Positions 24,707-33,860 of a stretch of DNA of 64,000 nucleotides are shown one piece after another (position 1 is the stretch's first letter; every line of letters starts with the position of its first letter). Below the pieces are notes generated by a model. The model was given only the letters and a program-made list of their open reading frames with translations. It was not told the origin of the DNA and did no database searches. The translations under genes and the position numbers were made by a program. The DNA comes from Prolixibacteraceae bacterium JC049 (GTDB lineage Bacteria; Bacteroidota; Bacteroidia; Bacteroidales; Prolixibacteraceae): positions 235,982-299,981 of the forward strand of contig SACZ01000007.1 in the NCBI GenBank assembly GCA_023369685.1, given 5' to 3'.

Positions 24707-26041
24707 ATGACTATGAAACAGAAAAAAATGTGGTTATATACACTATTAATAATAAGCTGTATATCGATTTTAGGAATTTTCATTCCCACAGGGACATTCA
24801 CGACTCATGATGAAGCACTAGTTGGTGGAGATATTGCATGGATGCTAACCTCTACCGCACTGGTTCTACTTATGACTCCTGGTTTAGCTTTTTTCTACGG
24901 AGGAATGGTAGATCCAAGAAACATTATCTCTACTATACTTCAAAGCTTTATCTCAATGGGACTAATCAGTGTTTTATGGATTATAGTTGGCTTTAGTCTT
25001 ACTTTTGGAGATAGTATTGGAGGAGAAGGTATGGGTATAATTGGTAATCCCCTCACATTTTTCATGTTTGAAAATGTCGGAGGCAGCACTCATCCAGATA
25101 TGGCTCCAACGATACCTTTTGCCCTATTTGCCTTATTTCAATTGAAGTTTGCCATTATCGCTCCTGCACTAATTACAGGCTCATTTGCTGGCAGAGTACG
25201 ATTCAGATCATATATGTTATTCATTTGTCTTTTCTCATTGTTTATCTATGCGCCATTGGCTCACCAAACCTGGCACCCGAATGGTATCTTACGCAACTGG
25301 GGAGTACTTGATTTTGCAGGGGGAACAGTAGTACACATGTCGGCAGGTTTTGCTGCTTTGGCAGGAGCTATATTTTTAGGAAAAAGAAATAAATCAAAGT
25401 TCAACTCGCGAAGGGCCAATATACCATTCGTTTTACTGGGAGCAGGGATGCTTTGGTTTGGCTGGTTTGGATTTAACGCAGGATCAGCATTAGAAGCTTC
25501 AGACACAGCAGTACTTGCCTTATTAAACACCAATACAGCATCGGCTGCAGCAATGTTAGCATGGGTATTTATGGATGGAGCCAGAGGCATCAAACCATCG
25601 GGTTTGGGAGCAGCTATTGGATTGGTTGTCGGACTTGTTGCCATTACGCCTGCAGCTGGTTTCGTTACTGTTGGGCAGTCGATATTTATTGGAGTGGTGG
25701 CAGCTCTGATAAGCAACTATGCCATTACTCTTCAGGGCAAAACGTCATTGGATGATACTCTGGACGTATTCCCTGCTCACGGAATGGGAGGAATCACAGG
25801 AATGATTTTAACCGCAGTATTTGCCAATGAAGTAGGTGCAATTCATGGAGACATGACCACACTGTTATATCATTTACTGGCACTTGTTCTTGTGGGAATT
25901 TTCACATTTGGTGGTTCCTACGCACTTTATTGGATCACCAATAAAATCATCCCACTTCGTGTCTCGAAAGAGGCAGAAGAGGTAGGTCTTGATTTAAGTC
26001 AGCACAACGAAAGCTATTCTATTGTTTCCTCTGAGCTGTAA
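24707..26041 (+). CDS. amt: Ammonium transporter (Amt/MEP/Rh family)
   Basis: This 444-aa inner-membrane protein has about 11-12 hydrophobic helices. Family motifs are clear: LMTPGLAFFYGGMV in the first core helices, DFAGGTVVHMSAGFAALAGAI with the conserved Asp and His, and DDTLDVFPAHGMGGITGMIL with the second pore His. It moves ammonium into the cell. The first helix acts as a signal anchor; starts at 24707 and 24713 (second ATG) are both possible. No GlnK/PII gene is adjacent, although amt and glnK are usually paired. It converges on a two-component gene cluster that may sense the same condition. Confidence 0.96.
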   Translation: MTMKQKKMWLYTLLIISCISILGIFIPTGTFTTHDEALVGGDIAWMLTSTALVLLMTPGLAFFYGGMVDPRNIISTILQSFISMGLISVLWIIVGFSLTFGDSIGGEGMGIIGNPLTFFMFENVGGSTHPDMAPTIPFALFALFQLKFAIIAPALITGSFAGRVRFRSYMLFICLFSLFIYAPLAHQTWHPNGILRNWGVLDFAGGTVVHMSAGFAALAGAIFLGKRNKSKFNSRRANIPFVLLGAGMLWFGWFGFNAGSALEASDTAVLALLNTNTASAAAMLAWVFMDGARGIKPSGLGAAIGLVVGLVAITPAAGFVTVGQSIFIGVVAALISNYAITLQGKTSLDDTLDVFPAHGMGGITGMILTAVFANEVGAIHGDMTTLLYHLLALVLVGIFTFGGSYALYWITNKIIPLRVSKEAEEVGLDLSQHNESYSIVSSEL

Positions 26042-26050
26042 AATAGTTTT

Positions 26051-26084
26051 GTTTGAGATTGGAGTTTTCGTTCCAATCTCAAAC
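26051..26084. terminator. Bidirectional terminator
   Basis: GTTTGAGATTGGA (26051-26063) and TCCAATCTCAAAC (26072-26084) form a perfect 13-bp stem between the convergent amt and response-regulator genes, flanked by TTTT on the left and AAATTA on the right. Confidence 0.9.
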
Positions 26085-26095
26085 AAATTATATAT

Positions 26096-27478
26096 CTAAA
26101 CTTCAGGAAGTATCAATTCGTATTTCTGCAGTCTGCGATGCAGTGCATTCCAGTTTATATTCAACAACTTAGCCGCCTTACTCTTATTATAATTACTTCG
26201 TTCTAAAGCTTGCATAATTGTTCTTCGTTCCACCTCTTCTAAATCGAAAATTTCAGTAATTGGAGTTCCCATTTGAATCTTTCGATTGTTGTTGACATCT
26301 GGAAAGTGCTCCAAGTGCAACACATCATCATCAGAAAGAATAACAGCTCGCTCAGCCAGGTTTCTCAGCTCACGTACATTTCCAGGGAAAGGATAATCCA
26401 TCAGTTCTTTTTCAGCGACAGGATCAATTCCTTTTATCTTTTTGCGCATTTTAGCCGCAAACTTATTTACAAAGTGATTTAACAATACCGGGATATCCTC
26501 TTTTCTTTCGCGCAATGGTGGAACATATATTTCAAAAGTTCCCAAACGGTGAAACAAATCTAAACGGAAATCCACTCCATGCTTCAGGTCGTCCACTTTT
26601 TTATTGGTGGCTGCAACAATTCGGATATTGAATCTTTGCTCTTTCTGCGAGCCTACTTTAATGAATTTTCGATCTTCCAGTACACGCAGAAGTTTAATCT
26701 GAAGATTTCCTTGCATATCGCCAATCTCATCCAGAAACAACGTACCATCATCTGCTATTTCAAACCAACCAGCACGATCAGCAACAGCTCCGGTAAACGC
26801 TCCTTTTTTGTGACCAAAAAACTCACTTTCAAAAAGAGAATCGGGAATGGCAGACATATTTACTGCCCCAAAGTAATTTCCCTTACGGTTGCTCATATAG
26901 TGAATCCCCCTGGCAACCAGCTCCTTTCCAACACCACTCTCTCCGGTAATTATCACCGAAGTATCATCGCTTTGAGCCACCTTGTACATTATCTGCTTGA
27001 TCTGCTCCATCACCGGGCTAACACTAATGATTTCGAAACCATTATAATCGTTTAACTCCTGCGTTAGAAGTCGATTATTCATTTCGAACTGTCTTAGTTG
27101 TTGGTGTAGAAACACAAACTTCTTGGTTCGCTCAATAGCAATTTTAACCGATCCAAAGTCGAACGGCTTATGAAAAAAGTCCACAGCTCCTAAGCGAAAT
27201 GATTCAATAACAGTTTCCATTCCAGCGTCGGAACTAATCATGATTATCTCTACATCCGGATAATCCCTCTTCACAGTTCTTACTACTTCCAATCCGTTCA
27301 TTTCCGGAAGATTGAAATCACATATCAATATATCCACATTAACCGACTGAAGCACATCAAAAGCTTTTGACGGTTTTAATGCAGTATAGACAGTGAAATC
27401 ATCCTTCAGGTAAGCCTTTGCAAGCTTACAATAAAAGAGATCATCATCAAGCACTAATATGCTTAACCTATCAATCAT
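26096..27478 (-). CDS. NtrC/AtoC-type sigma-54-dependent response regulator
   Basis: The 460 residues form three domains. The receiver has the phosphorylation site Asp54 (LICDFNLPEMNG). The AAA+ domain has Walker A GESGVGKE (about 179-186), the sigma-54 contact GAFTGA (226-231) and Walker B LFLDEIGD (about 247-253). The Fis-type helix-turn-helix (SNYNKSKAAKLLNINWNALHRRLQKY) is at the C-terminus. All key residues for sigma-54 activation are present. It lies 38 bp after the REC-kinase gene on the same strand, so these are likely partners. Its targets are unknown; the porin/amt intergenic region has duplicated elements but no recognisable sigma-54 promoter. Confidence 0.95.
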   Translation of the reverse strand: MIDRLSILVLDDDLFYCKLAKAYLKDDFTVYTALKPSKAFDVLQSVNVDILICDFNLPEMNGLEVVRTVKRDYPDVEIIMISSDAGMETVIESFRLGAVDFFHKPFDFGSVKIAIERTKKFVFLHQQLRQFEMNNRLLTQELNDYNGFEIISVSPVMEQIKQIMYKVAQSDDTSVIITGESGVGKELVARGIHYMSNRKGNYFGAVNMSAIPDSLFESEFFGHKKGAFTGAVADRAGWFEIADDGTLFLDEIGDMQGNLQIKLLRVLEDRKFIKVGSQKEQRFNIRIVAATNKKVDDLKHGVDFRLDLFHRLGTFEIYVPPLRERKEDIPVLLNHFVNKFAAKMRKKIKGIDPVAEKELMDYPFPGNVRELRNLAERAVILSDDDVLHLEHFPDVNNNRKIQMGTPITEIFDLEEVERRTIMQALERSNYNKSKAAKLLNINWNALHRRLQKYELILPEV

Positions 27479-27516
27479 GGCAATTTTTTTATCAGTTACT
27501 TATCCCTCTGAAATTC

Positions 27517-28620
27517 TCACTCAATATTAGTGGAGAAGTCAACGAAAAATTTACTCCCTTTTTCCAGTTCACTCTCGGCCCCAATGGTTCCATTGTTCAA
27601 CGCCAGCAATTGCTGGCAAAGAATCAATCCAATACCGCTCCCTTTCTCGTTATTGGTACCGTAAGTTGAATAATGGATGTACTGATCAAATAGTGCAGGC
27701 ATCTTCTCTGGAGCAATACCAACTCCATTGTCTGTCACTACAAATCGAACATTATCATCCTTAGTTTCTGTTTTTAAAGTAACTTCTCCCCCTTTAGATG
27801 TAAACTTTATTGCATTTACAATTAAGTTTTTGATTACTGTTTTAATATGGTCAGCATCTCCAATTATGCGCAAATCTTCCTGCAACTTCATATGAAGTTT
27901 TATTTGTTTCCCCTTTGCCCAATCCTGATATTGAGCAGCAATTGTAAAAATTACTTCTTCAATATCAATTGGCTCCAAGCGAGGTTGCAGCTTATTCCGC
28001 TGGCTTCTTGACCACCACAGTAAGTTCTCTAACAGTTCGAATGTTGTTCCAGCCTTTTCCTTCATGAAGTTCAGCAGTTCTTCCATTTCTTCAGGCTCAA
28101 AATCAACATTTGACTCCGTCATTATAGTTGTAAATTCTTTAAAACTTCCTAATGCATCACGCAAATCATGAGCGATAATTCCAAAAACCTTATCTTTTAA
28201 AGCATTTGCTGCCTCAAGCTCCTGAGCTTGAGCCAACACCCTTTTTTTCGACTGTATTAAGTCCACATGATTCTTTATGCGAACTACCAGTTCCTCTTTT
28301 TTAAACGGCTTGGTTATGTAATCAACTCCTCCTAATACAAACCCCTTTACAATATCTTCGGAATCTGTTTTTGCCGTTAAAAATATAATCGGAATATCAC
28401 GAGTATCTCTATCTGCTTTTAATTTCTGGCAAACCTCAAATCCATCCATATCGGGCATCATAATATCCAATACAATTAGATCTGGATTCACCTTTTTTAC
28501 AATTTGCAAGGCACTTGGTCCATCTTTTGCCATTGCAACCTTATAGTGGTTTTCGTGCAATAAGTTTCCTAAAACCTGCAAATTTTGTTTATTATCATCA
28601 ACAATTAAAATTGTTCCCAT
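27517..28620 (-). CDS. Receiver-histidine kinase (REC-HisKA-HATPase)
   Basis: This 367-aa soluble protein starts with a receiver domain (Asp52 in IVLDIMMPDMDG). A short helix leads to a HisKA domain whose phospho-accepting His151 lies in FGIIAHDLRDALGSF, and a HATPase domain follows (IVNAIKFTSKGG, DNGVGI, GSGIGLILCQQLL). It has no membrane or PAS sensor, so its input is probably phosphate from the hybrid kinase just upstream. A phosphorelay order of hybrid kinase to REC-kinase to NtrC-like regulator fits the gene order, with gaps of 16 and 38 bp. The HDLRD motif, in place of the common HDLRN, is a minor variation. Confidence 0.93.
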   Translation of the reverse strand: MGTILIVDDNKQNLQVLGNLLHENHYKVAMAKDGPSALQIVKKVNPDLIVLDIMMPDMDGFEVCQKLKADRDTRDIPIIFLTAKTDSEDIVKGFVLGGVDYITKPFKKEELVVRIKNHVDLIQSKKRVLAQAQELEAANALKDKVFGIIAHDLRDALGSFKEFTTIMTESNVDFEPEEMEELLNFMKEKAGTTFELLENLLWWSRSQRNKLQPRLEPIDIEEVIFTIAAQYQDWAKGKQIKLHMKLQEDLRIIGDADHIKTVIKNLIVNAIKFTSKGGEVTLKTETKDDNVRFVVTDNGVGIAPEKMPALFDQYIHYSTYGTNNEKGSGIGLILCQQLLALNNGTIGAESELEKGSKFFVDFSTNIE

Positions 28621-28636
28621 ACAATCATTTTTTCGA

Positions 28637-30562
28637 TCAAACGACCTCTTTCATCTCTGCATTCCTACATTCTTCCAGCTTTTCAACCAATTGAGGAAAC
28701 GCACCTAGTTTCTGCTCAATAGCGTCAACATCAAATGAATCAATGGAATTCCTCAGTTGATCAGCATAGTCGTTTAATGCCCCGCAGTCTATCTTCGGTA
28801 AAATCGCCTCTAACTTACAAACAAATTGTTCAATATCGTAAATCACAAGACTATCTTTTACCTCTTTCCATGCAGGTATTAACGTTTTCTCCATCTGCTC
28901 CATCAAATAAGGCAAATGGCACGACTTCACAGTTATGCAATCGTTATATTTTATTTTTGATTTATCTCTATTTATAGAATTATCTATTATTACATAATCC
29001 AGATAATGCATCAGCAAGTTCATTACCTGATCTTTTGACACCGGTTTTCTTAAAATTCCATCAAAGAATCGATTGATCTTTTCAATGGAGTCGCTCATTA
29101 CCGATGCTGTAAATGCTACAATCGGGATAGATGCTCCTTTCCGGGATCCTCGAATTAACCTTGTTGCTTCATAACCATCAATACCAGGCAAACAGATATC
29201 CATTAATATCAGGTCGGGAGTTACCTCCTTCAGTATCTCCATCGTCTCCTCTGCCGAGGAAGCTGAAATGAAGTTTATTTGATCAGAATCGGCTAAGCTT
29301 CGGACAAGCAGTTGATTGTACTCAATGTCATCTACCACTATTACTGTAGATTTCTTAAACTGACATTGTGCAAACCTCTCCTTTCCCCCATTGTCCAGGT
29401 GACCAAATGCTTCTTGAATCACTTTTACTCCAGGAAAGCAAATGGTGAATCGTGTCCCTTTTCCCAACTCACTTTCCACATCAATGGTTCCTCCGAATTT
29501 ATCAACCAGCTTTTTCGTAATAGCTAAGCCTAAGCCTGTCCCACCATACTTCCTGGTATTTTGACCATTTTGTTGGGTAAAAACATCAAAGACCTTCTTC
29601 TGCTCCTCTTTCTCTATTCCAATCCCTGTATCTTCAATCTCAATAACCAGATTAATATGTTCCTGGTCGTACCCAACTTCTGCTTTCGCTTTTAAACGAA
29701 TGAATCCTCTATCTGTAAACTTTATTGCATTCCCAATTATATTGTACAATACCTGATAGAGTCTTACTTCGTCAAAAACAATTGTTTCCGGCACAGCATC
29801 ATCAACCAATAGATCGAATCCTAGATTCTTTTTCTGTATTCGATAATAAAAAGCTTGCTTAATCTCTTTTATTACACTACGAATTTTTACCTCTTCGTAG
29901 TTTAAGTCCATTTTGCCTGCCTCAATCTTTGAAAGATCGAGAATATCATTAATTAGTGCCAGCAAGGTTTTCCCACTATTAAGGATAGTGCTTAGATGAC
30001 TTTTGTATAGTGGTTCCTGTATTTTCTCCAATAGCACCTCTGAAAAACCCAGTATGGCATTCATTGGCGTACGAATCTCATGCGACATATTAGCCAAAAA
30101 CTCACTTTTAGCAATAGAAGCTCTTTCGGCCTGCTCTTTGGCTATTTTCAACTGGAGTCGGTCTATCTTATTAATTAATTCTTTCTCCTTTCTTCGAGAA
30201 ATATTACTAATAATAAACAGGTAATGGTTAACGTTTAGTTTAACAAATCGGAATTCGTAATCTTCCAGATTTTCCTTACTATCCTCTTTGTGTTCAATCA
30301 GGTAAGTATTATTGCGAGAACAAGCCTGAATTCCTTCCACTATTTCATTGGAAATGTTATTCGAAAATACTTCATATACACTTTTTGATTCCAGTTCATC
30401 AATCAGTGGGTTAGAATTATCAGAGGAAATAAAAACAGCATCGCTATTTAAATGAAAGACAATATCTGTCTCATTACTCTTTCCCTTTTTTAGCTGTCGA
30501 AATAAATATTCAATTGTCTTATCCGTAATCACAAAATCCTTTTTAAAGTTCTCACATATCAA
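28637..30562 (-). CDS. Hybrid sensor histidine kinase with PAS-like N-terminus and terminal receiver
   Basis: This soluble protein of about 641 residues has a PAS-like N-terminal region (about 30-125), a coiled linker, HisKA (His161 in [14 protein letters not shown]), HATPase ([32 protein letters not shown]) and a receiver (Asp455 in [13 protein letters not shown]). The last 110 residues are helical and could be a degenerate histidine phosphotransfer domain, but no HxxKG-type His is visible. The frame opens with TTG at 30562; the next alternative is a GTG ten codons on, and there is no nearby ATG. The first gene of the three-gene signalling unit, it probably senses a cytoplasmic signal. Confidence 0.92.
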   Translation of the reverse strand: MICENFKKDFVITDKTIEYLFRQLKKGKSNETDIVFHLNSDAVFISSDNSNPLIDELESKSVYEVFSNNISNEIVEGIQACSRNNTYLIEHKEDSKENLEDYEFRFVKLNVNHYLFIISNISRRKEKELINKIDRLQLKIAKEQAERASIAKSEFLANMSHEIRTPMNAILGFSEVLLEKIQEPLYKSHLSTILNSGKTLLALINDILDLSKIEAGKMDLNYEEVKIRSVIKEIKQAFYYRIQKKNLGFDLLVDDAVPETIVFDEVRLYQVLYNIIGNAIKFTDRGFIRLKAKAEVGYDQEHINLVIEIEDTGIGIEKEEQKKVFDVFTQQNGQNTRKYGGTGLGLAITKKLVDKFGGTIDVESELGKGTRFTICFPGVKVIQEAFGHLDNGGKERFAQCQFKKSTVIVVDDIEYNQLLVRSLADSDQINFISASSAEETMEILKEVTPDLILMDICLPGIDGYEATRLIRGSRKGASIPIVAFTASVMSDSIEKINRFFDGILRKPVSKDQVMNLLMHYLDYVIIDNSINRDKSKIKYNDCITVKSCHLPYLMEQMEKTLIPAWKEVKDSLVIYDIEQFVCKLEAILPKIDCGALNDYADQLRNSIDSFDVDAIEQKLGAFPQLVEKLEECRNAEMKEVV

Positions 30563-30602
30563 TAAACACAGGCATTACGGTTGTTTACACTTCCCTTCGA
30601 AA

Positions 30603-30610
30603 CGAATATA
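30603..30610 (-). promoter_or_regulatory. Candidate -7 box for the kinase cluster
   Basis: On the minus strand TATATTCG is one mismatch from TANNTTTG, about 40 bp upstream of the hybrid-kinase start. The same TATATTCGTT word occurs at 33726-33735 upstream of the MazG gene. No matching -33 box was seen in either case. Confidence 0.3.
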
Positions 30611-30751
30611 ATTAATATTTGTTAACTTTTTCGGTTTAACTTAAAAACCGCTAATTCTTTTGATTAAACGCCATTTTTCCTATACCAATATCACACGAAT
30701 ACATCATTTAAACCGATCAAGTAATTTCTACTTCCACATAAATAAAAAATA

Positions 30752-30780
30752 AAAGAGTGACTGTTTGGCAATCACTCTTT
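30752..30780 (-). terminator. Terminator for the lipoprotein-PAP2-MazG operon
   Basis: AAAGAGTGA (30752-30760) and TCACTCTTT (30772-30780) form a 9-bp stem with an 11-base loop. It lies just past the stop of the minus-strand gene at 30809, and A-rich plus-strand sequence on its left gives the T-run on the transcript. Confidence 0.8.
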
Positions 30781-30808
30781 ATTAAAACTATAGTTGAAAT
30801 ACTATTGT

Positions 30809-31954
30809 CTAATATTTTCGATATACTCGACGCATATAATCTGTTATTTGTGCATAAATAGGCTCTGTAAATGCAATAAACATTTCCTGAGGAGGTGGTG
30901 GCAAAATTTGTTTCCGATTACAAATATCCAACTCTTTTCCTATCAATGCTCTTTCATCTCCATTAAAGCTTCCCCACTCGTCGAACCAGATATATCTTCC
31001 AGGAAACTGCTTCCTTTTAATTGTTCTATTATTCTGAAAATCTTCCACCTCCATATCTAAAACACCGGCAGAGATAATTTCCTGTTTATATATCTTTAAC
31101 TGAGCTTTCACAATACCCATCACATCTGCTTTACTTCCATCCTTCAGTTTTACAGTACCTACCTTTACAGAATCCTTACTTTCTACATTCAAGATACGTT
31201 CTGTCAGGTGTGATTTACCCACCATAAAGTCATTAAATCGAAGTCGAATGACCTGATCAGGATACCTCACTCGTGCTTTCTTAGCCTCTTCTGGTGAGTA
31301 AAACTGTGCAAAAGGGAAATATTTATGATTTGCATACAGGTAATTCATTAACTGATCATGAAAGAAATCGACACTCAACTGATACCTTTTCGATCGCACA
31401 TCTGTTGGCTCGACAATTACCTTAATGGTTGCTAAATCTTTTGCTTCTAATATTTTTTTAGCAACATCTTTATAGCCTCGAACAAAATTATCGGCTTTCT
31501 TAAAAAGGTAATAAGCCTCTTTGGCTGACAAACGAGTTCTTTGAGCTAAATTTTGCTCCCCTGCTCGGTATTGTTCTTCTGCTGCTCGTTGTTTTGCTCT
31601 ATCCAGCTCTCGCACATATTTCTTTGGTTCTGGCACCAACTGTTTTGCTGCTGGACACAGAGCTATTTGAGACGCCATTTTATTTATGGTTTCTAAATAT
31701 CCTATAACTCCGGTCCACTTAAACGGACTATCTACTGAAAGTTGATCATCAATAAGATCCTGATAATAATTTAGTGCAAACGGGTAAGCCTTTTCCAACG
31801 TTGCCAAAGCTTTACTATTATTCGGATCTGACTTCAATCGATTCACCGATTTCATCACTGCTTCATAGTAGTTTCCACGCTCAAAAGCTCTTTTCCCTGA
31901 AGAACAAGCTCCCATGAAAAGAGCCAGCATTATCGATACAATAAGTAATCTCAT
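30809..31954 (-). CDS. Hypothetical lipoprotein with TPR-like N-terminus
   Basis: This 381-aa protein has a lipobox (MLALFMGACSSGKRAF, Cys17). Residues about 20-75 (FERGNYYEAVMKSVNRLKSD followed by PNNSKALATLEKAYPFALNYYQDL) look like one or two tetratricopeptide-type helix pairs. The later part is a mix of strands and helices without a domain I recognise (VRYPDQVIRLRFNDFMVG, YIWFDEWGSFNGDERALIG). It probably faces the periplasm. It is the last gene of a compact operon with a PAP2 phosphatase (57 bp gap) and MazG. Its role is unknown. Confidence 0.75.
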   Translation of the reverse strand: MRLLIVSIMLALFMGACSSGKRAFERGNYYEAVMKSVNRLKSDPNNSKALATLEKAYPFALNYYQDLIDDQLSVDSPFKWTGVIGYLETINKMASQIALCPAAKQLVPEPKKYVRELDRAKQRAAEEQYRAGEQNLAQRTRLSAKEAYYLFKKADNFVRGYKDVAKKILEAKDLATIKVIVEPTDVRSKRYQLSVDFFHDQLMNYLYANHKYFPFAQFYSPEEAKKARVRYPDQVIRLRFNDFMVGKSHLTERILNVESKDSVKVGTVKLKDGSKADVMGIVKAQLKIYKQEIISAGVLDMEVEDFQNNRTIKRKQFPGRYIWFDEWGSFNGDERALIGKELDICNRKQILPPPPQEMFIAFTEPIYAQITDYMRRVYRKY

Positions 31955-32011
31955 ATGATATTAATTCGTTGTGTTTTTAGCTTACATAAAATACACATGC
32001 CAATTTACATA

Positions 32012-32827
32012 TTAAAATTGATATGTAAAACCATAAGTCAATTGTCCATCGACAGATGAGATCGACGGAAACCATTTGGTAGATCTATTTTTATTGAATC
32101 TACAAGTACTTTTCCCAACAATGTAACCAATTAGCCCACCAACAAACACATCACTAGCCCAATGTTTATTATCATACATACGCGAAACAGAACTCAAAAC
32201 TCCCAGCGAATAACTAGCAATTGGCACCCACTTAATATGTTTATATCTTTCGGCCAACACGGTTGCAAATGTCATTACCTGAGCTGCATGTCCTGAAACA
32301 AATGATTTCTCTCCCTGAAATGGGTTCCAGTCGTTCGAAGAATAAGGAGGGCGATTAGGACGAGTACGTCCTGCTGCATATTTAATCACATGCACAGATG
32401 CACTTGTAATTATCATACTCCGCAATAGAATACCAACAGTCTCTGTCATGTATTCATCTTTTGTTGCTAGGCCAATCCCCAGCATTCCAGCAGTAAAGCC
32501 CATTGCATAACTTCTATATAAGGTTCCTGTTCCCCACGGCTCCAGAGTATGCTTCGAAACATCATCCAGAAACTTGCTTCTATTGTCTTGAAAAAAATCT
32601 CTGATGGCTTCATCTGAAAGCATCAAAACACCAGTTGTAGCTCCAACTGCAGTAAATTGTAGCCACTGTTTCTTTTTCCATCGCAATGGTGCTGTTCCAA
32701 TTTGCCATGAATCCTGAACCAGTGCTTTTACAAAACCTGTTTTTTTAATCGCAACAGTATCTTTTTCTGCCGAAATAGCACCATTGCACAAAAGCAATGC
32801 TATCAGCAAAAGCCATAATATTCGCAT
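32012..32827 (-). CDS. PAP2-superfamily membrane phosphatase
   Basis: This 271-aa protein has an N-terminal signal or anchor (MRILWLLLIALLLCNGAISA) and several hydrophobic segments. All three PAP2 motifs are present: KYAAGRTRP (K-x6-RP), FVSGHAAQ (SGH) and SRMYDNKHWASD (SR-x5-H-x3-D). Such enzymes remove phosphate from lipid phosphates such as undecaprenyl pyrophosphate or phosphatidic acid on the outer side of the membrane. Its position 44 bp after mazG is conserved operon packing, not proof of a shared pathway. The C-terminus (QLTYGFTYQF) ends like an outer-membrane strand, as seen in some Bacteroidota PAP2 proteins. Confidence 0.9.
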   Translation of the reverse strand: MRILWLLLIALLLCNGAISAEKDTVAIKKTGFVKALVQDSWQIGTAPLRWKKKQWLQFTAVGATTGVLMLSDEAIRDFFQDNRSKFLDDVSKHTLEPWGTGTLYRSYAMGFTAGMLGIGLATKDEYMTETVGILLRSMIITSASVHVIKYAAGRTRPNRPPYSSNDWNPFQGEKSFVSGHAAQVMTFATVLAERYKHIKWVPIASYSLGVLSSVSRMYDNKHWASDVFVGGLIGYIVGKSTCRFNKNRSTKWFPSISSVDGQLTYGFTYQF

Positions 32828-32871
32828 ATAGTTGTTATCGTTCTAAGTTTCCCTTTCTATTAGGAAATATT

Positions 32872-33648
32872 TTACTCCTTCGTTTTGGCTTCTTCCCAGA
32901 TCACATCCATTTCAGCCAAAGACATATCTTTCAACGAACGCCCTTGCTTTATTGTTTTACTTTCCAGGTAATTAAATCGCTTCATGAATTTGCGATTGGT
33001 TCGTTCCAGAGCAGCCTCCGGATCAATTCCATACAAACGAGCAGCATTCACCATCGCAAAAAACAGGTCACCAAATTCTGCTTCTGTTTTATCTTTATCC
33101 TGGTTATCAATCTCCTCTTTTAGCTCGTGCATCTCCTCTACGACCTTATCCCACACTTGCTCTCGTTCTTCCCAGTCGAAACCAACTCCTCGCACCTTTT
33201 CCTGAATTCGGTTAGCCTTAACCATTGCAGGCAATGAAACCGGAACACCATCTAAAACACCTTCCTGTTTACGCCCCTTCTCTTTCAGCTTTAAAGCTTC
33301 CCAGTTCGACTCTACTTCTGAAGCATCAGCCACTTCAACATCTCCAAAAATATGAGGATGCCTGAATACTAATTTTTCATTTATTGAGTCTAGTACATCC
33401 TTCATTGCAAATGCTTTTTGCTCATCACCAATTTTGGCGTAAAAAGCAATATGCAACATCAAGTCTCCCAACTCCTTTTTTATCTCTTGTAAATCTTTTC
33501 GGATAATGGCATCGCCTAGCTCATAGGTCTCTTCAATGGTCAATTTTCGTAACGAATCGAGGGTTTGTTTTTTATCCCATGGACATTTCTCGCGTAATTC
33601 GTCCATTATATTTAGCAATCGCTCGAATGATTGCAAAGTCTCCTTCAT
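32872..33648 (-). CDS. mazG: Nucleoside triphosphate pyrophosphohydrolase MazG
   Basis: The 258-aa protein has the two MazG repeats. The first has CPWDKKQTLDSLRKLTIEETYELGDAI and LGDLMLHIAFYAKI, giving the EExxE/ExxD metal-binding set; the second has EMHELKEEI and EFGDLFFAMVNAARL. It hydrolyses nucleoside triphosphates to monophosphates and pyrophosphate in the cytoplasm, which cleans the nucleotide pool. It is the first gene of the operon with the PAP2 and lipoprotein genes. A possible -7 box, TATATTCG on the minus strand, lies at 33728-33735. Confidence 0.95.
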   Translation of the reverse strand: MKETLQSFERLLNIMDELREKCPWDKKQTLDSLRKLTIEETYELGDAIIRKDLQEIKKELGDLMLHIAFYAKIGDEQKAFAMKDVLDSINEKLVFRHPHIFGDVEVADASEVESNWEALKLKEKGRKQEGVLDGVPVSLPAMVKANRIQEKVRGVGFDWEEREQVWDKVVEEMHELKEEIDNQDKDKTEAEFGDLFFAMVNAARLYGIDPEAALERTNRKFMKRFNYLESKTIKQGRSLKDMSLAEMDVIWEEAKTKE

Positions 33649-33860
33649 CTGTACTATTTTTTTTATTTCAGAACATCTAACTCATCACTTTAGAATGATG
33701 TCACGAGTCAGATTTTGCTATTGGCAACGAATATAGTAAAGCCTGAGTGATCTACCCATTTTTTCCTTTAGAAATGATTGATTCTTTTGCCGAACCCATT
33801 AACTTTAGCATTTTAAAGAACCTTATGAACTCATTAAACAACTCAAGTAGTAATTGACAG

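Noticed and set aside
25261..25716. 151-codon open frame on the minus strand inside amt
   Set aside because: It is fully antisense to a strongly conserved membrane protein; its Ala/Pro/Asn-rich product mirrors the codons of the helices on the other strand and has no domain.
26579..27055. 158-codon plus-strand frame inside the response-regulator gene
   Set aside because: It is antisense to the AAA+ domain, whose motifs are intact; no independent evidence for a gene.
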